From: Schumannella soli
GTDB taxonomy: Bacteria > Actinomycetota > Actinomycetes > Actinomycetales > Microbacteriaceae
Direction of reading: 5' to 3'
Assembly (NCBI RefSeq): GCF_006517435.1
Contig: NZ_VHQG01000004.1
Span: 1 to 64,000, forward strand
Length of the DNA stretch: 64,000 bases
Both the position numbers and the translations under genes were made by a program. Every line of letters starts with the position of its first letter. Positions within the stretch are counted from its first letter, which is position 1. The notes beneath the pieces were generated by a model, which saw nothing but the letters and a program-made list of their open reading frames with translations, had not been told where the DNA came from and did not search any database. Shown here piece by piece: positions 18,377 to 26,404 of the stretch.

Positions 18377-18602
18377 ATCGCCGTCGATTCTCGCATCCCG
18401 CGGGCGCGAGCGCGGACACGGGCGCGGATGCCGACGCGGCGCCGCCGGTCGGCGCGGCCGGGCGGGACTGAGGCGCTCGTCTCCGACGAAGTCCTCTGCC
18501 GCTCAGTGCTCGCCCTGAGCAGGTGCCGCAGGCCCGCCGGAGTCGACCCCCGTTCGGGTGTCATTTCCTCAAAAAGTGCTGTGCGCTCGCTATTTCGCCC
18601 CG

Positions 18603-18608
18603 TAGCTT
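18603..18608 (+). promoter_or_regulatory. Candidate -10 element (TAGCTT) of the LAETG surface-protein gene
   Basis: TAGCTT, about 57 bases before the start at 18665. The predicted transcription start falls at the edge of the 18616-18638 inverted repeat. Confidence 0.4.
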
Positions 18609-18615
18609 GACCGAC

Positions 18616-18638
18616 AGGTGTCCTTGACGAGGACACCT
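18616..18638. promoter_or_regulatory. Inverted repeat at the transcription start of the LAETG gene
   Basis: Perfect 9-bp arms AGGTGTCCT and AGGACACCT with a 5-base spacer. It could be a repressor site or a 5' mRNA hairpin protecting the transcript. It ends 26 bases before the start codon. Confidence 0.6.
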
Positions 18639-18664
18639 CACAGACTCGACCGAACGGAACCCAC

Positions 18665-19789
18665 GTGAAGATCACCCGACTCCTCGCGGCCTCGACCGGG
18701 ATCGCCATCGCCGGCGCGCTCGTCGCGACCGCGCTGCCCGCGAGCGCCAACCCCGGCGACGTGTACGTCACCGCCGACCAGATCGGCGTCGAAGGCGACT
18801 CCTACCCGGCGCAGTGGTTCGCCGGCGAGCAGCCGACCGGAACCCCGGCCGCGACCGTGACCAGCGACGCCTACGGCCTGTCGGTCGACGGCCGCTACCA
18901 GCTGCTGAACGGCGCCAACCTCGGCACCGGAACCTCGATCGAGGATCTCGTCGGCTCGGCGAAGGTCATCGTCTCGCGCGGCAACGCGGCCTTCCAGATC
19001 CCGATCTTCGCGCACCCCGACTCGACGACGCAGAAGGGCTTCACCACCCTGCGTCCCGCCAGCTTCAACACCCCGACCGTCTCGGCGGTGCCCGGCGTCG
19101 ACCAGCAGTGGGTCACGAGCGGCGCGATCCGCGACGCCGACGGCAATATCGTCTACGCGGGCGGCTCGACCGACACCCTCGCCAACCTCCTCGCGGCCGT
19201 CGGAACCGAGTACCAGATCCTCGCCAGCGGCGTGTTCCTCAACCCGGGCGAGGTCAACTCGATCGCCGCCATCACCTGGAACGGCGAGACCACCCGCTTC
19301 ACGAAGCAGGCCGCACCGCAGCAGAACGTCACCACGATCACGCAGCAGGACTTCGAGATCACCGACAACGATGACAACGGCGTGTTCGCCCTCTTCACCG
19401 GCCTCATCCCGGGCGAGACCGTTCAGGTCACGCTCGACGACGAGCCCCAGGCCGACGAGGTCGCCGAGGAGCTCGAGGGTGAGGGCGTGCTCGGCTACCA
19501 GATCGGCTCGGTCGACGGCGTCGTCGCCCCCGGCACCTACACGGTCGTCGCGACCGGCGTGCTCTCGGGCGTCGTGCAGTCGATCCAGTTCACTGTCACC
19601 GGCGCGGCCGTGACCGACCCCGGCACGATCGGCGGCGGAGCGGGCACCGCTCCCGCGGCCGCCGTGCAGCCGACGCTCGCCGAGACCGGTGTCGAGGCGA
19701 ACATGGGACTGCTCACCGCAGCCGTGCTCGTGCTCGCCGGTCTGACGATGGTGCTGGTGCGTCGCCGCGCCGCGATCGCCAACGACTGA
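18665..19789 (+). CDS. Secreted cell-wall protein with LAETG sorting signal
   Basis: A 374-residue surface protein. An N-terminal signal peptide (KITRLLAASTGIAIAGALV, cleavage after ASA near residue 28) leads to an all-beta, Thr/Gly-rich ectodomain rich in acidic residues. A short linker precedes LAETG (about residue 340), a hydrophobic helix and the tail RRRAAIAND. LAxTG is the motif favoured by class E sortases of high-GC Gram-positives. The ectodomain was not recognised. The start is the GTG at 18665. Confidence 0.82.
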   Translation: MKITRLLAASTGIAIAGALVATALPASANPGDVYVTADQIGVEGDSYPAQWFAGEQPTGTPAATVTSDAYGLSVDGRYQLLNGANLGTGTSIEDLVGSAKVIVSRGNAAFQIPIFAHPDSTTQKGFTTLRPASFNTPTVSAVPGVDQQWVTSGAIRDADGNIVYAGGSTDTLANLLAAVGTEYQILASGVFLNPGEVNSIAAITWNGETTRFTKQAAPQQNVTTITQQDFEITDNDDNGVFALFTGLIPGETVQVTLDDEPQADEVAEELEGEGVLGYQIGSVDGVVAPGTYTVVATGVLSGVVQSIQFTVTGAAVTDPGTIGGGAGTAPAAAVQPTLAETGVEANMGLLTAAVLVLAGLTMVLVRRRAAIAND

Positions 19790-19819
19790 GCTGAGCCCTC
19801 AGAGATCCTGACTCACCTG

Positions 19820-19854
19820 GAACGGGTCGGCCGCCTCGCGCGGCCGGCCCGTTC
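19820..19854. terminator. Hairpin terminator after the LAETG gene
   Basis: A 15-bp stem, GAACGGG..CGGCCGC with GCGGCCGGCCCGTTC (one T-G pair), loop CTCGC. Confidence 0.75.
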
Positions 19855-19901
19855 TGCTGTTCCGACGCCGCACCCGCGATCGGAGCGTCGCTTCGCCTCG
19901 C

Positions 19902-19907
19902 TAGGCT
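19902..19907 (+). promoter_or_regulatory. Candidate -10 element (TAGGCT) of the FUSC gene
   Basis: TAGGCT, 37 bases before the FUSC ATG, with GAGAGGAC lying between as a possible ribosome binding site. Confidence 0.35.
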
Positions 19908-19944
19908 GGGCATCCACCACGACGAGAGGACGGGCGCGCGCCGC

Positions 19945-22170
19945 ATGGCTTCGCAGATGCCGCAGAGCGAGACCTCGCGCATCCGCCTCCGCACCCCGCT
20001 CATCCGCCTCGTCGACCTCCTCCTCACCCGCGACATCGGGCTGACGCGCACGCTCGCCGGCATCCGCGCGCTCGTCTGCTCGGGCGCCGGGATGCTCGTC
20101 GGCTGGCTGCTCGGCATGGCGCTCGGCCTGCCGCCCGTCGTCGGCGTCATGCTCGGCGCGCTGCCGGCGTTCCTCAGCTCCCTGGTCGTCTCCGACTCGA
20201 GCGCGCGGCGCGAGGCCGGCCGCACCGCGCTCATGATCGTGCCGTTCGTCGTCGCCCTGTTCCTCAGCCTCGAGCTGCACCGCTACCGCGTGGTCGAGCT
20301 GATCCTGGTCGTCGTGCTGCTCGCGGTGCAGCTGCTCGCGCAGGGTCGCGGCGGCTGGGTCGGCGACGCGGGCGTCGGCGCCTTCGCCGCGTTCATCAGC
20401 GGACTGCTGCTTCCGCTGCCCTCGACCGACTTCCTCGAGCTCGCCGCGCTCTTCGCGGCCTCGCTGGCGACGACGATCGTGCTGAGGCTGATCTTCTTCC
20501 GCCCGGATGCGCCCCGCTCGCTGCAGCGCACCCGGCGCGCGGTCGGCATCCTCATCGACCAGGTCGTCGCCGGCACGATCGACCTGCTGCTCGCGGCCGA
20601 GGGCAACCGCGACCGTCGCGCCGCGGTGCTGCGACGGCGCATCGACCGGCTGCAGATCGCCTCGCTGCTCGCCGACGGGCTGATCTCCGAGGGCGGCCCG
20701 GGTGTGCGCGGCGCGCTCGCCCACGCCCTGCACCGCGCGCTGTTCGACGTCGAGCTCGCCGCGGAGACGATCGCGGATGCGGCCGGTCGCCTGCCCGACG
20801 ACCGGGTGCTGCGCGGACGCGTCGCGGCGGCGCTCGAGGGCGCGGGCAGCGGCCCGGCGGCCGCGGTCGCCGCCGACCGGATCGCCGCGCTGCGTGAGAG
20901 CGGCGTCGCGCTCGCCGCCGACGACGGCGCCCGGCGCGAGCTGCGGCGCCTCGAGCTGGCCCTGCGCAACCTCGCGCGCGCCGTCGACGACTGGGCCACG
21001 ACGCGGCGCGACCTCGACCCGGAGGGAACCTCCATCCCCTTCGAGTCGGCCGTCAGCGTCATCAACGGCCGCATCTCGGGCCCCGGCGAGCTGACCGACA
21101 CCGTGATCGCGGATGCGACCTCGCGCGGCTTCTGGCGGCGGCTCCGGCTGACCGCCGCCGGCCGCACCGCCGTGCAGGGGCTCATCGCGGTCGCGATCGC
21201 CGAGCCGCTCGGGCTGCTCGTCGGCGGCACGCGCTTCTACTGGGCCGTGATCGGCGTCGCGGTCGTGCTCGCCGGGACGACCACGACGCGCGAACGGCTC
21301 CGCAAGACGTGGAGCCGCATCTGGGGCACGGCCGTCGGCGGGCTGATCGGCATCCCGCTCGCCGCGCTGACCGCCTCCGCGCACCCCGCCTGGACCGTCG
21401 CGATCGTGCTGCTCTGCCTCGGGCTCGGTGTGTTCTTCATCTCGAGCGCCTACCCGGGCTGGGTCATCTCGCTCGTCGTTCTGCTCTGCCAGCTCTACGC
21501 GGCGACGCAGCAGCTCACCCCCGAGACGATCCCGCTGCGGCTCGCCGAGAACGGTCTCGGCGCGCTCATCGCCGTGGGCGTCAGCGCCGTCGTGCTGCCG
21601 CTCGGCACGACCTCGCTCGTGCGCCGTGCGGTGCGCGAGCTCTTCGCCGAGGTGGGTGAGTTCGCGACGGCGCTGCGCTCGGGCGACGCCGACCTGCGCG
21701 CGGCAGCCCGCGCCGTCGACCAGAAGCTGTTCCGCGTCGAGGCGGTGCTCGGGCCGGTGCCGCGCTTCGCCTCGGGCCGCGGCGACCGCCGCGACGGTCG
21801 TCTGCGGCTGCTGGTGGATGCGGTGGCCATCACGGTCGCGCGCCTCGCCGCCCAGACCACCCCGGCCGATCCCCCGACCGGCGCCGATCGCCGACGGACT
21901 GGCGAGGCGCTCGATGAGCTGACCTCCCGTCTGGCCGACCTCACCGCGGCGCTCGATGCGCGGCGCGGCGCGGGACGCCGTTCTCCCGCGGTCGCCCCCG
22001 ACGAGCCCGAGACCGTGACCGGGCTGCTCCACCTCGTCGTGCGCGAGAACCCGCTCGAGGCCGACAGCCCGTCGACCCGCACGCGCCTCGAGCTGCTCGC
22101 CCGCCTCGACGCGGGGGTCGCCGCCGTCGGCCGCGAGCTCGGCGTCACGTCAGCGAGCGCTCGGCACTGA
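19945..22170 (+). CDS. FUSC-family inner-membrane transporter-like protein
   Basis: A 741-residue membrane protein with two hydrophobic blocks: residues about 30-180 (five or six helices) and 420-540 (about six helices). A long soluble helical region separates them and another follows. This two-block layout and the FYWAVIGVAVVLAGTTTTRERL segment match FUSC (fusaric acid resistance / aromatic acid exporter) proteins. Substrate unknown; aromatic acid efflux is a family-level guess. Confidence 0.8.
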   Translation: MASQMPQSETSRIRLRTPLIRLVDLLLTRDIGLTRTLAGIRALVCSGAGMLVGWLLGMALGLPPVVGVMLGALPAFLSSLVVSDSSARREAGRTALMIVPFVVALFLSLELHRYRVVELILVVVLLAVQLLAQGRGGWVGDAGVGAFAAFISGLLLPLPSTDFLELAALFAASLATTIVLRLIFFRPDAPRSLQRTRRAVGILIDQVVAGTIDLLLAAEGNRDRRAAVLRRRIDRLQIASLLADGLISEGGPGVRGALAHALHRALFDVELAAETIADAAGRLPDDRVLRGRVAAALEGAGSGPAAAVAADRIAALRESGVALAADDGARRELRRLELALRNLARAVDDWATTRRDLDPEGTSIPFESAVSVINGRISGPGELTDTVIADATSRGFWRRLRLTAAGRTAVQGLIAVAIAEPLGLLVGGTRFYWAVIGVAVVLAGTTTTRERLRKTWSRIWGTAVGGLIGIPLAALTASAHPAWTVAIVLLCLGLGVFFISSAYPGWVISLVVLLCQLYAATQQLTPETIPLRLAENGLGALIAVGVSAVVLPLGTTSLVRRAVRELFAEVGEFATALRSGDADLRAAARAVDQKLFRVEAVLGPVPRFASGRGDRRDGRLRLLVDAVAITVARLAAQTTPADPPTGADRRRTGEALDELTSRLADLTAALDARRGAGRRSPAVAPDEPETVTGLLHLVVRENPLEADSPSTRTRLELLARLDAGVAAVGRELGVTSASARH

Positions 22171-22232
22171 TCGCCCCGAAGCTGTGCTCGCACGGGACCC
22201 GCGGCCTCCTTCGCGCCACCTGATCTCGGTTT

Positions 22233-22294
22233 CGCCGCGCGATATCGTGCGGCGGAACCAGGATCGCCGCGCGATCCGACCCCGAACCGGGGTC
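22233..22294. terminator. Three tandem hairpins between convergent FUSC and epimerase genes
   Basis: Stem 1 CGCCGC...GCGGCG with an inner CGAT/ATCG (22233-22254). Stem 2 GGATCGC-CGC-GCGATCC (22261-22277). Stem 3 GACCCCG-AAC-CGGGGTC (22278-22294), which runs into the epimerase stop codon. Probably bidirectional termination. Confidence 0.55.
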
Positions 22295-23492
22295 AGGGGG
22301 CGGGCTTGCGCAGGATCTGCCGCAAGGCGGGGCCGAGGTGCGGGTACTCGAAGGCGAACCCGGCCTCGAGCAGCCGCTCGGGCAGCACCCAGCGGCTCTT
22401 GAGCACCAGCTCGGTCTCGGTGCGGATCACGCGCGAACCCAGCTCGAGCATCCACCCGTAGAGGGGCATGCCGAAGGGCACGCCCAGAACGCGCCGCAGC
22501 ACCGCCATGAACTCGCGGTTCGTCGACGGGAACGGCGAGCTCACGTTGACCGGCCCGTCGAGGTGGCTGTGCTCGAGGAAGCGGATCGCGCGATAGGCGT
22601 CGTCGAGGTGCACCCAGCTGAAGCGCTGGTTGCCGCCGGGGGTCCGGCCGCCGATGTTCGGTCCGCCGAGACCGAGGCGCGCGAGTCGCACGAGCGGCTG
22701 CAGCGCCGAACCGTCGCCGAGGGTGATCGCCGTGCGCAGTGCGATCTGGCGCACGCCGGGACGGGCGGCGGCGAAGAAGGTCTGCTCCCAGCTGGTCGCG
22801 ACGTCCACCGAGAATCCGGTGCCGATCTCGCCCTCCGCCTCGGTCATCGGCCGGTCGTCGGCGTGACGGTAGATCGTCGCGGTCGAGGCGTTCATCCACA
22901 CCGGCGGAGGGGTGGATGCGCGGCCCACCGCGACGCCGATCTCCTCCGTGGTCGCGAGTCGCGAGCGGAAGATCTCGGCCTTGTTCTGCTCGTTGTAGCG
23001 GCAGTTGACGCTCTTGCCGGCGAGGTTGAGCACGAGGGCGCTGCCGTCGACGGCGCGCACGATGTTCTCGGTGTCGCCCCAGGTCACGTCGGCGCCCGTG
23101 CGACCGATGGTCACGACCCGGTCGCCCTCCGCCCGCAGCAGCTCGGCGAATCGCCGGCCCATGAAGCCGCTCGCGCCGGCGATCACCACCGTGCGCCCGC
23201 TCGGCGGGGCGGTGGATGCGCTGGGCAGCGGAGCCGGGTGCGATCCGCCCGGCAGCACCTCGGTGGGCTGGGCCGAGGCCGCGGCACCGGGCGACGGTGT
23301 CACCGGCGGCAGCGGCGCCGTGAACTGCGGCTCGGCGAGCCGGGGAACCTGCGTCGTCTCGATCGTCGCCTCGGCGGATGGCGACTCGATCGGCTGCGGG
23401 TCGACCGACTGCTCCTCGCTCGGCGGCATCGCTCCGTTCGGTGACGCCTCGATCGGCTGCTCGTCGTACTCCGGACGCTCGGCGTCGCTCAC
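22293..23492 (-). CDS. TIGR01777-family NAD(P)-dependent epimerase (SDR39U1-like)
   Basis: A 399-residue protein. Residues 1-100 are a Pro/Glu/Ser-rich, low-complexity tail (QPIEAS/QPIESPS repeats), unusual for this family, which normally starts at the dinucleotide fold. The fold begins at VVIAGASGFMGRR near residue 103, with WMNASTATIYRH and a C-terminal DUF1731-like region ending in GPALRQILRK. Start is the GTG after GAGAGGAG, overlapping the aminotransferase stop (GTGA). Relatives act as epimerases or cell-division-associated SDRs; the substrate is unknown. Confidence 0.87.
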   Translation of the reverse strand: MSDAERPEYDEQPIEASPNGAMPPSEEQSVDPQPIESPSAEATIETTQVPRLAEPQFTAPLPPVTPSPGAAASAQPTEVLPGGSHPAPLPSASTAPPSGRTVVIAGASGFMGRRFAELLRAEGDRVVTIGRTGADVTWGDTENIVRAVDGSALVLNLAGKSVNCRYNEQNKAEIFRSRLATTEEIGVAVGRASTPPPVWMNASTATIYRHADDRPMTEAEGEIGTGFSVDVATSWEQTFFAAARPGVRQIALRTAITLGDGSALQPLVRLARLGLGGPNIGGRTPGGNQRFSWVHLDDAYRAIRFLEHSHLDGPVNVSSPFPSTNREFMAVLRRVLGVPFGMPLYGWMLELGSRVIRTETELVLKSRWVLPERLLEAGFAFEYPHLGPALRQILRKPAP

Positions 23493-24667
23493 GTGGTCTC
23501 CTCTCGCGGGCTTCCGCCCGGCGCCGGCAGGCGCTCGATCCCGGTCAGCAGGTCGGCCTCGGTCGCGGCCAGGCACAGCCGGATCCAGCCCTCGCCGCTG
23601 CGGCCGAAGGCGCTGCCCGGGGCGACGGCGACCCGGTCGCGCAGCAGGAAGCGCTCCGCCCAGCCGGCGACGTCGCCGTCGCTGGCGTAGCTGACATCCA
23701 CCCACAGGTAGAAGGCCCCGCCCGGCGCGAGATAGCGGATGCCGCGGGCGTCGAGCGCGCCCGTCGCCGCGTCGAGGTTGCGACGGTAGTGCGCGGCCGC
23801 GTCGGCGACGTGCTGCTGGTCACCCGCGATGGCGGCGATCGCGGCGCGCTGCGCGGGCGGGGCGACGCAGCTGATCGTCGCCTCCTGCAGCGTGCGCAGC
23901 GTGGCCGACAGCCCCGGCGGCGTCACGAGGTAGCCGACGCGGATGCCCGTCATGGCGTAGGTCTTCGAGAAGCTGAAGGCGCTGAGCACGCGGTGCTCGT
24001 CGCCGGTCTCGGCGGCGAGCGCGGCGATGCTGACGTGCGGTCCGCTCCAGGTGAAGGCCTCGTAGACCTCGTCGCTGAGGATCCAGAGGTCGTGACGGCG
24101 GGCGAGCGCCAGCAGCTCGCGCAGCGTCTGCTCGGGGAAGACCCGGCCGAGCGGATTCGACGGCGAGTTGACGATGAGCACGCGCGTCTGCGGCGTGATG
24201 CCCGCCTCGATCTCCTCGATCGACGGCAGGAAGCCGCGCTCGGGCGTGAGCGAGTACGGCACCGGGACGGCGCCGAGCATCCGCGCGCCCATCGTGAAGG
24301 TCGTGTACCCCGGATCGGGCACGAGCACCTCGTCGCCGGGCGCGAGCGTCAGCTGCAGCGCCAGGTAGAGCGCCTGCGTGGCGCCGATCGTGACCCAGAC
24401 CTGCTCGGTGTCGACCCGCATCGCGTTGCGTTCCGCCAGCTTGCCGACGATCGCGCGGCGCAGGTCGAGCAGGCCGCCGTTGGGGTTGTAGTCGGTCTCG
24501 TCGCGTTCCCAGGCGGCGATCGCGGCGTCGCGGATGTGCGGCGCGATCGGCACGTCGGGCTCACCGACGCCGAGCGAGACCACGTCATCCAGCTCGGCCG
24601 CGGTCTCGTAGATGCGGCGGATGCCCGAGCCCGGAACCGCGGGGATGTGGGGCGCGAGCGAGGGCAC
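23489..24667 (-). CDS. Class I/II pyridoxal-phosphate aminotransferase
   Basis: A 392-residue fold-type I aminotransferase. The PLP lysine lies in FSFSKTYAMTGIRVGY near residue 236, with NSPSNPLGR and SDEVYEAF upstream and GWIRLCLAA at the C-terminus. It resembles AspC/PatA-like or N-succinyldiaminopimelate aminotransferases; the substrate cannot be set from sequence alone. Start is a GTG exactly six bases from a TAGCGT -10. Coupled to the epimerase. Confidence 0.9.
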   Translation of the reverse strand: MPSLAPHIPAVPGSGIRRIYETAAELDDVVSLGVGEPDVPIAPHIRDAAIAAWERDETDYNPNGGLLDLRRAIVGKLAERNAMRVDTEQVWVTIGATQALYLALQLTLAPGDEVLVPDPGYTTFTMGARMLGAVPVPYSLTPERGFLPSIEEIEAGITPQTRVLIVNSPSNPLGRVFPEQTLRELLALARRHDLWILSDEVYEAFTWSGPHVSIAALAAETGDEHRVLSAFSFSKTYAMTGIRVGYLVTPPGLSATLRTLQEATISCVAPPAQRAAIAAIAGDQQHVADAAAHYRRNLDAATGALDARGIRYLAPGGAFYLWVDVSYASDGDVAGWAERFLLRDRVAVAPGSAFGRSGEGWIRLCLAATEADLLTGIERLPAPGGSPREETT

Positions 24668-24673
24668 CTCACC

Positions 24674-24679
24674 ACGCTA
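24674..24679 (-). promoter_or_regulatory. Leaderless -10 element (TAGCGT) of the aminotransferase-epimerase pair
   Basis: TAGCGT, six bases (GGTGAG) before the GTG at 24667. Confidence 0.6.
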
Positions 24680-24791
24680 GCCCAGCGGTGCCGGATGCGA
24701 GCGGCGGGCGCCGGCGCGGACGGCCGCCAGGCGAGCGGCCGGCCCCGACGACGCGACCCGAACGCGGGTGGAACCCGGCGCATCGGCCTGG

Positions 24792-24797
24792 TAACGT
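24792..24797 (+). promoter_or_regulatory. Candidate -10 element (TAACGT) of rpsT
   Basis: TAACGT, about 145 bases before rpsT. The leader that follows contains a small imperfect hairpin (GCGTGTGGT / ACCACGC) near 24813-24832 that could serve feedback control. Confidence 0.35.
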
Positions 24798-24941
24798 AGA
24801 CCCTTGGTTTTGCGTGTGGTTCCCACCACGCGACTCGCCGGTGCGCGTCCCTCTACCGCGGCGCCGGCAGCCGCCCCGGCGGCGAGGCGTTCTCGAACGC
24901 CGTGACCGAACACACGATCCCGTCAAGGAAAGAACACACGC

Positions 24942-25202
24942 ATGGCGAACATCAAGTCGCAGATCAAGCGCATCGGCACCAACAAGAAGGCGCAGGAGCG
25001 CAACAAGGCCGTCAAGAGCCAGCTCAAGACCGCCGTCCGCAGCACCCGCGAGGCCATCGCGGCCGGTGACAAGGAGAAGGCCACCGCCGCTCTGCTCGTC
25101 GCGACCAAGCGCCTCGACAAGGCCGTGTCCAAGGGCGTCATCCACAAGAACCAGGCCGCGAACCGCAAGTCGGCCATCGCGTCGCAGGTCGCCGCGCTCT
25201 GA
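24942..25202 (+). CDS. rpsT: Ribosomal protein S20 (bS20)
   Basis: An 86-residue, lysine-rich helical protein, typical length, with [14 protein letters not shown] and [16 protein letters not shown]. Part of the 30S body. AAGGAAAG precedes the ATG. It is on the opposite strand to holA and lepA, a usual actinobacterial arrangement. Confidence 0.97.
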   Translation: MANIKSQIKRIGTNKKAQERNKAVKSQLKTAVRSTREAIAAGDKEKATAALLVATKRLDKAVSKGVIHKNQAANRKSAIASQVAAL

Positions 25203-25233
25203 GCAGGCACCGCCTGATCTGATCTAGATCTGC

Positions 25234-25267
25234 ACGAAGGCCCCGTCCAGTCGGACGGGGCCTTCGT
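25234..25267. terminator. rpsT terminator
   Basis: A perfect 15-bp stem, ACGAAGGCCCCGTCC and its complement, loop AGTC. It stands between convergent rpsT and holA, so probably works for both. Confidence 0.85.
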
Positions 25268-25331
25268 CGTTCTCAGGGCTCATCGCGCGGATGCGGAAGC
25301 GGCGACCGCCGAGCGTCAGACCCGCGACATC

Positions 25332-26357
25332 TCAGACCCGCGACTCCCCGCGCGCCGCGACGACCGCGATCATCCGCTCGAGCGAGTAGACAGGGTCGCG
25401 CCCGCCGCCCTTGACCTGCGCGTCGGTCTCGGCGAGCATCCGGATCGCGCGGCCGAGGCCCTCGTCGCTCCAGGCGGAGACGTCGCGCCGGGCGCGGTCG
25501 ACCTGCCAGGGCGCCATGCCGAGCTTGCCGGCGAGCTCCCCCGACGAGCCGCGCACGCCGGAGACGCGCGCCATCGACCGCAGCTTCATCGCGAAGGCGG
25601 CGACCATCGGCACCGGATCGGCGCCCGAGGCGAGCGCGTGGCGCAGCAGGCGCAGCGCCTCGCCGTGCCGTCCATCGATCGCCGCATCCGCGACGGCGAA
25701 GGCCGTGGTCTCGACGCGCCCGCCGTAGTACTTGGCGACGGTCTTCTCGTCGATGTCGTCGCTCGTGTCGGAGATGAGCTGCTGGCAGGCGGCGGCGAGC
25801 TCGCCGAGGTCGTCGGTGAAGGCGCCGACGAGCGCGCGGATGGCCCCCGAGGAGATCTTGCGCTTCGCGGTGCGGAACTCGGCCGTGACGAAGTCGACGC
25901 GATCGGAGTCGCGCTTGAGCGCGGCGCACACGACCTCGATGCCGCCGGCCGATCCCCCGCGGATCGTGTCGAGCAGCTTCTTGCCGCGGGTGCCGCTCGC
26001 GTGCCGCAGCACGAGGTAGGTCTCGTCGGCGGGCGCGGCGAGGTAGGCCAGCGCCTCGTCGAGGAAGGCGTCGCTGCACTTCTCGACGTTGGCGACGCGG
26101 ATGAGGCGCGGCTCGCCGAACAGCGAGGGGCTCGCGAGCGTCAGCAGCTCCCCCGGCGCATAGGTGCCGGCGTCGATGTCGCTGACCTCGAGGCTCGGAT
26201 CCTCGGCGCGCAGCACGTCGCGCAGCAGGCGCAGCGCGCGGTCGGCGAGCACGTTCTCGGGACCCGAGATGAGCACGACGGGGGCGGGACGCACCGCATC
26301 CCAGCTCAGCTGCGGGATGGCGGTCTTCGCGCTGCGCGCGGCGGGCCTGGCCGGCAT
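25332..26357 (-). CDS. holA: DNA polymerase III subunit delta
   Basis: A 341-residue clamp-loader subunit. N-terminal VVLISGPENVLADRAL, then DAGTYAPGELLTLASPSLFGEPRLIRV, EVVCAALKRDSDRVDFV and the C-terminal LRHALASGADPVPMVAAFAMKLR are typical of HolA. GGAGG five bases before the ATG at 26357 selects this start over the GTG two codons earlier. Normally adjoins comEC; here the sugar island intervenes. Confidence 0.94.
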   Translation of the reverse strand: MPARPAARSAKTAIPQLSWDAVRPAPVVLISGPENVLADRALRLLRDVLRAEDPSLEVSDIDAGTYAPGELLTLASPSLFGEPRLIRVANVEKCSDAFLDEALAYLAAPADETYLVLRHASGTRGKKLLDTIRGGSAGGIEVVCAALKRDSDRVDFVTAEFRTAKRKISSGAIRALVGAFTDDLGELAAACQQLISDTSDDIDEKTVAKYYGGRVETTAFAVADAAIDGRHGEALRLLRHALASGADPVPMVAAFAMKLRSMARVSGVRGSSGELAGKLGMAPWQVDRARRDVSAWSDEGLGRAIRMLAETDAQVKGGGRDPVYSLERMIAVVAARGESRV

Positions 26358-26404
26358 CCGCACCTCCGTTCGGTCGTCCCGAGTCTAGGTGCGACGACCG
26401 ACGC

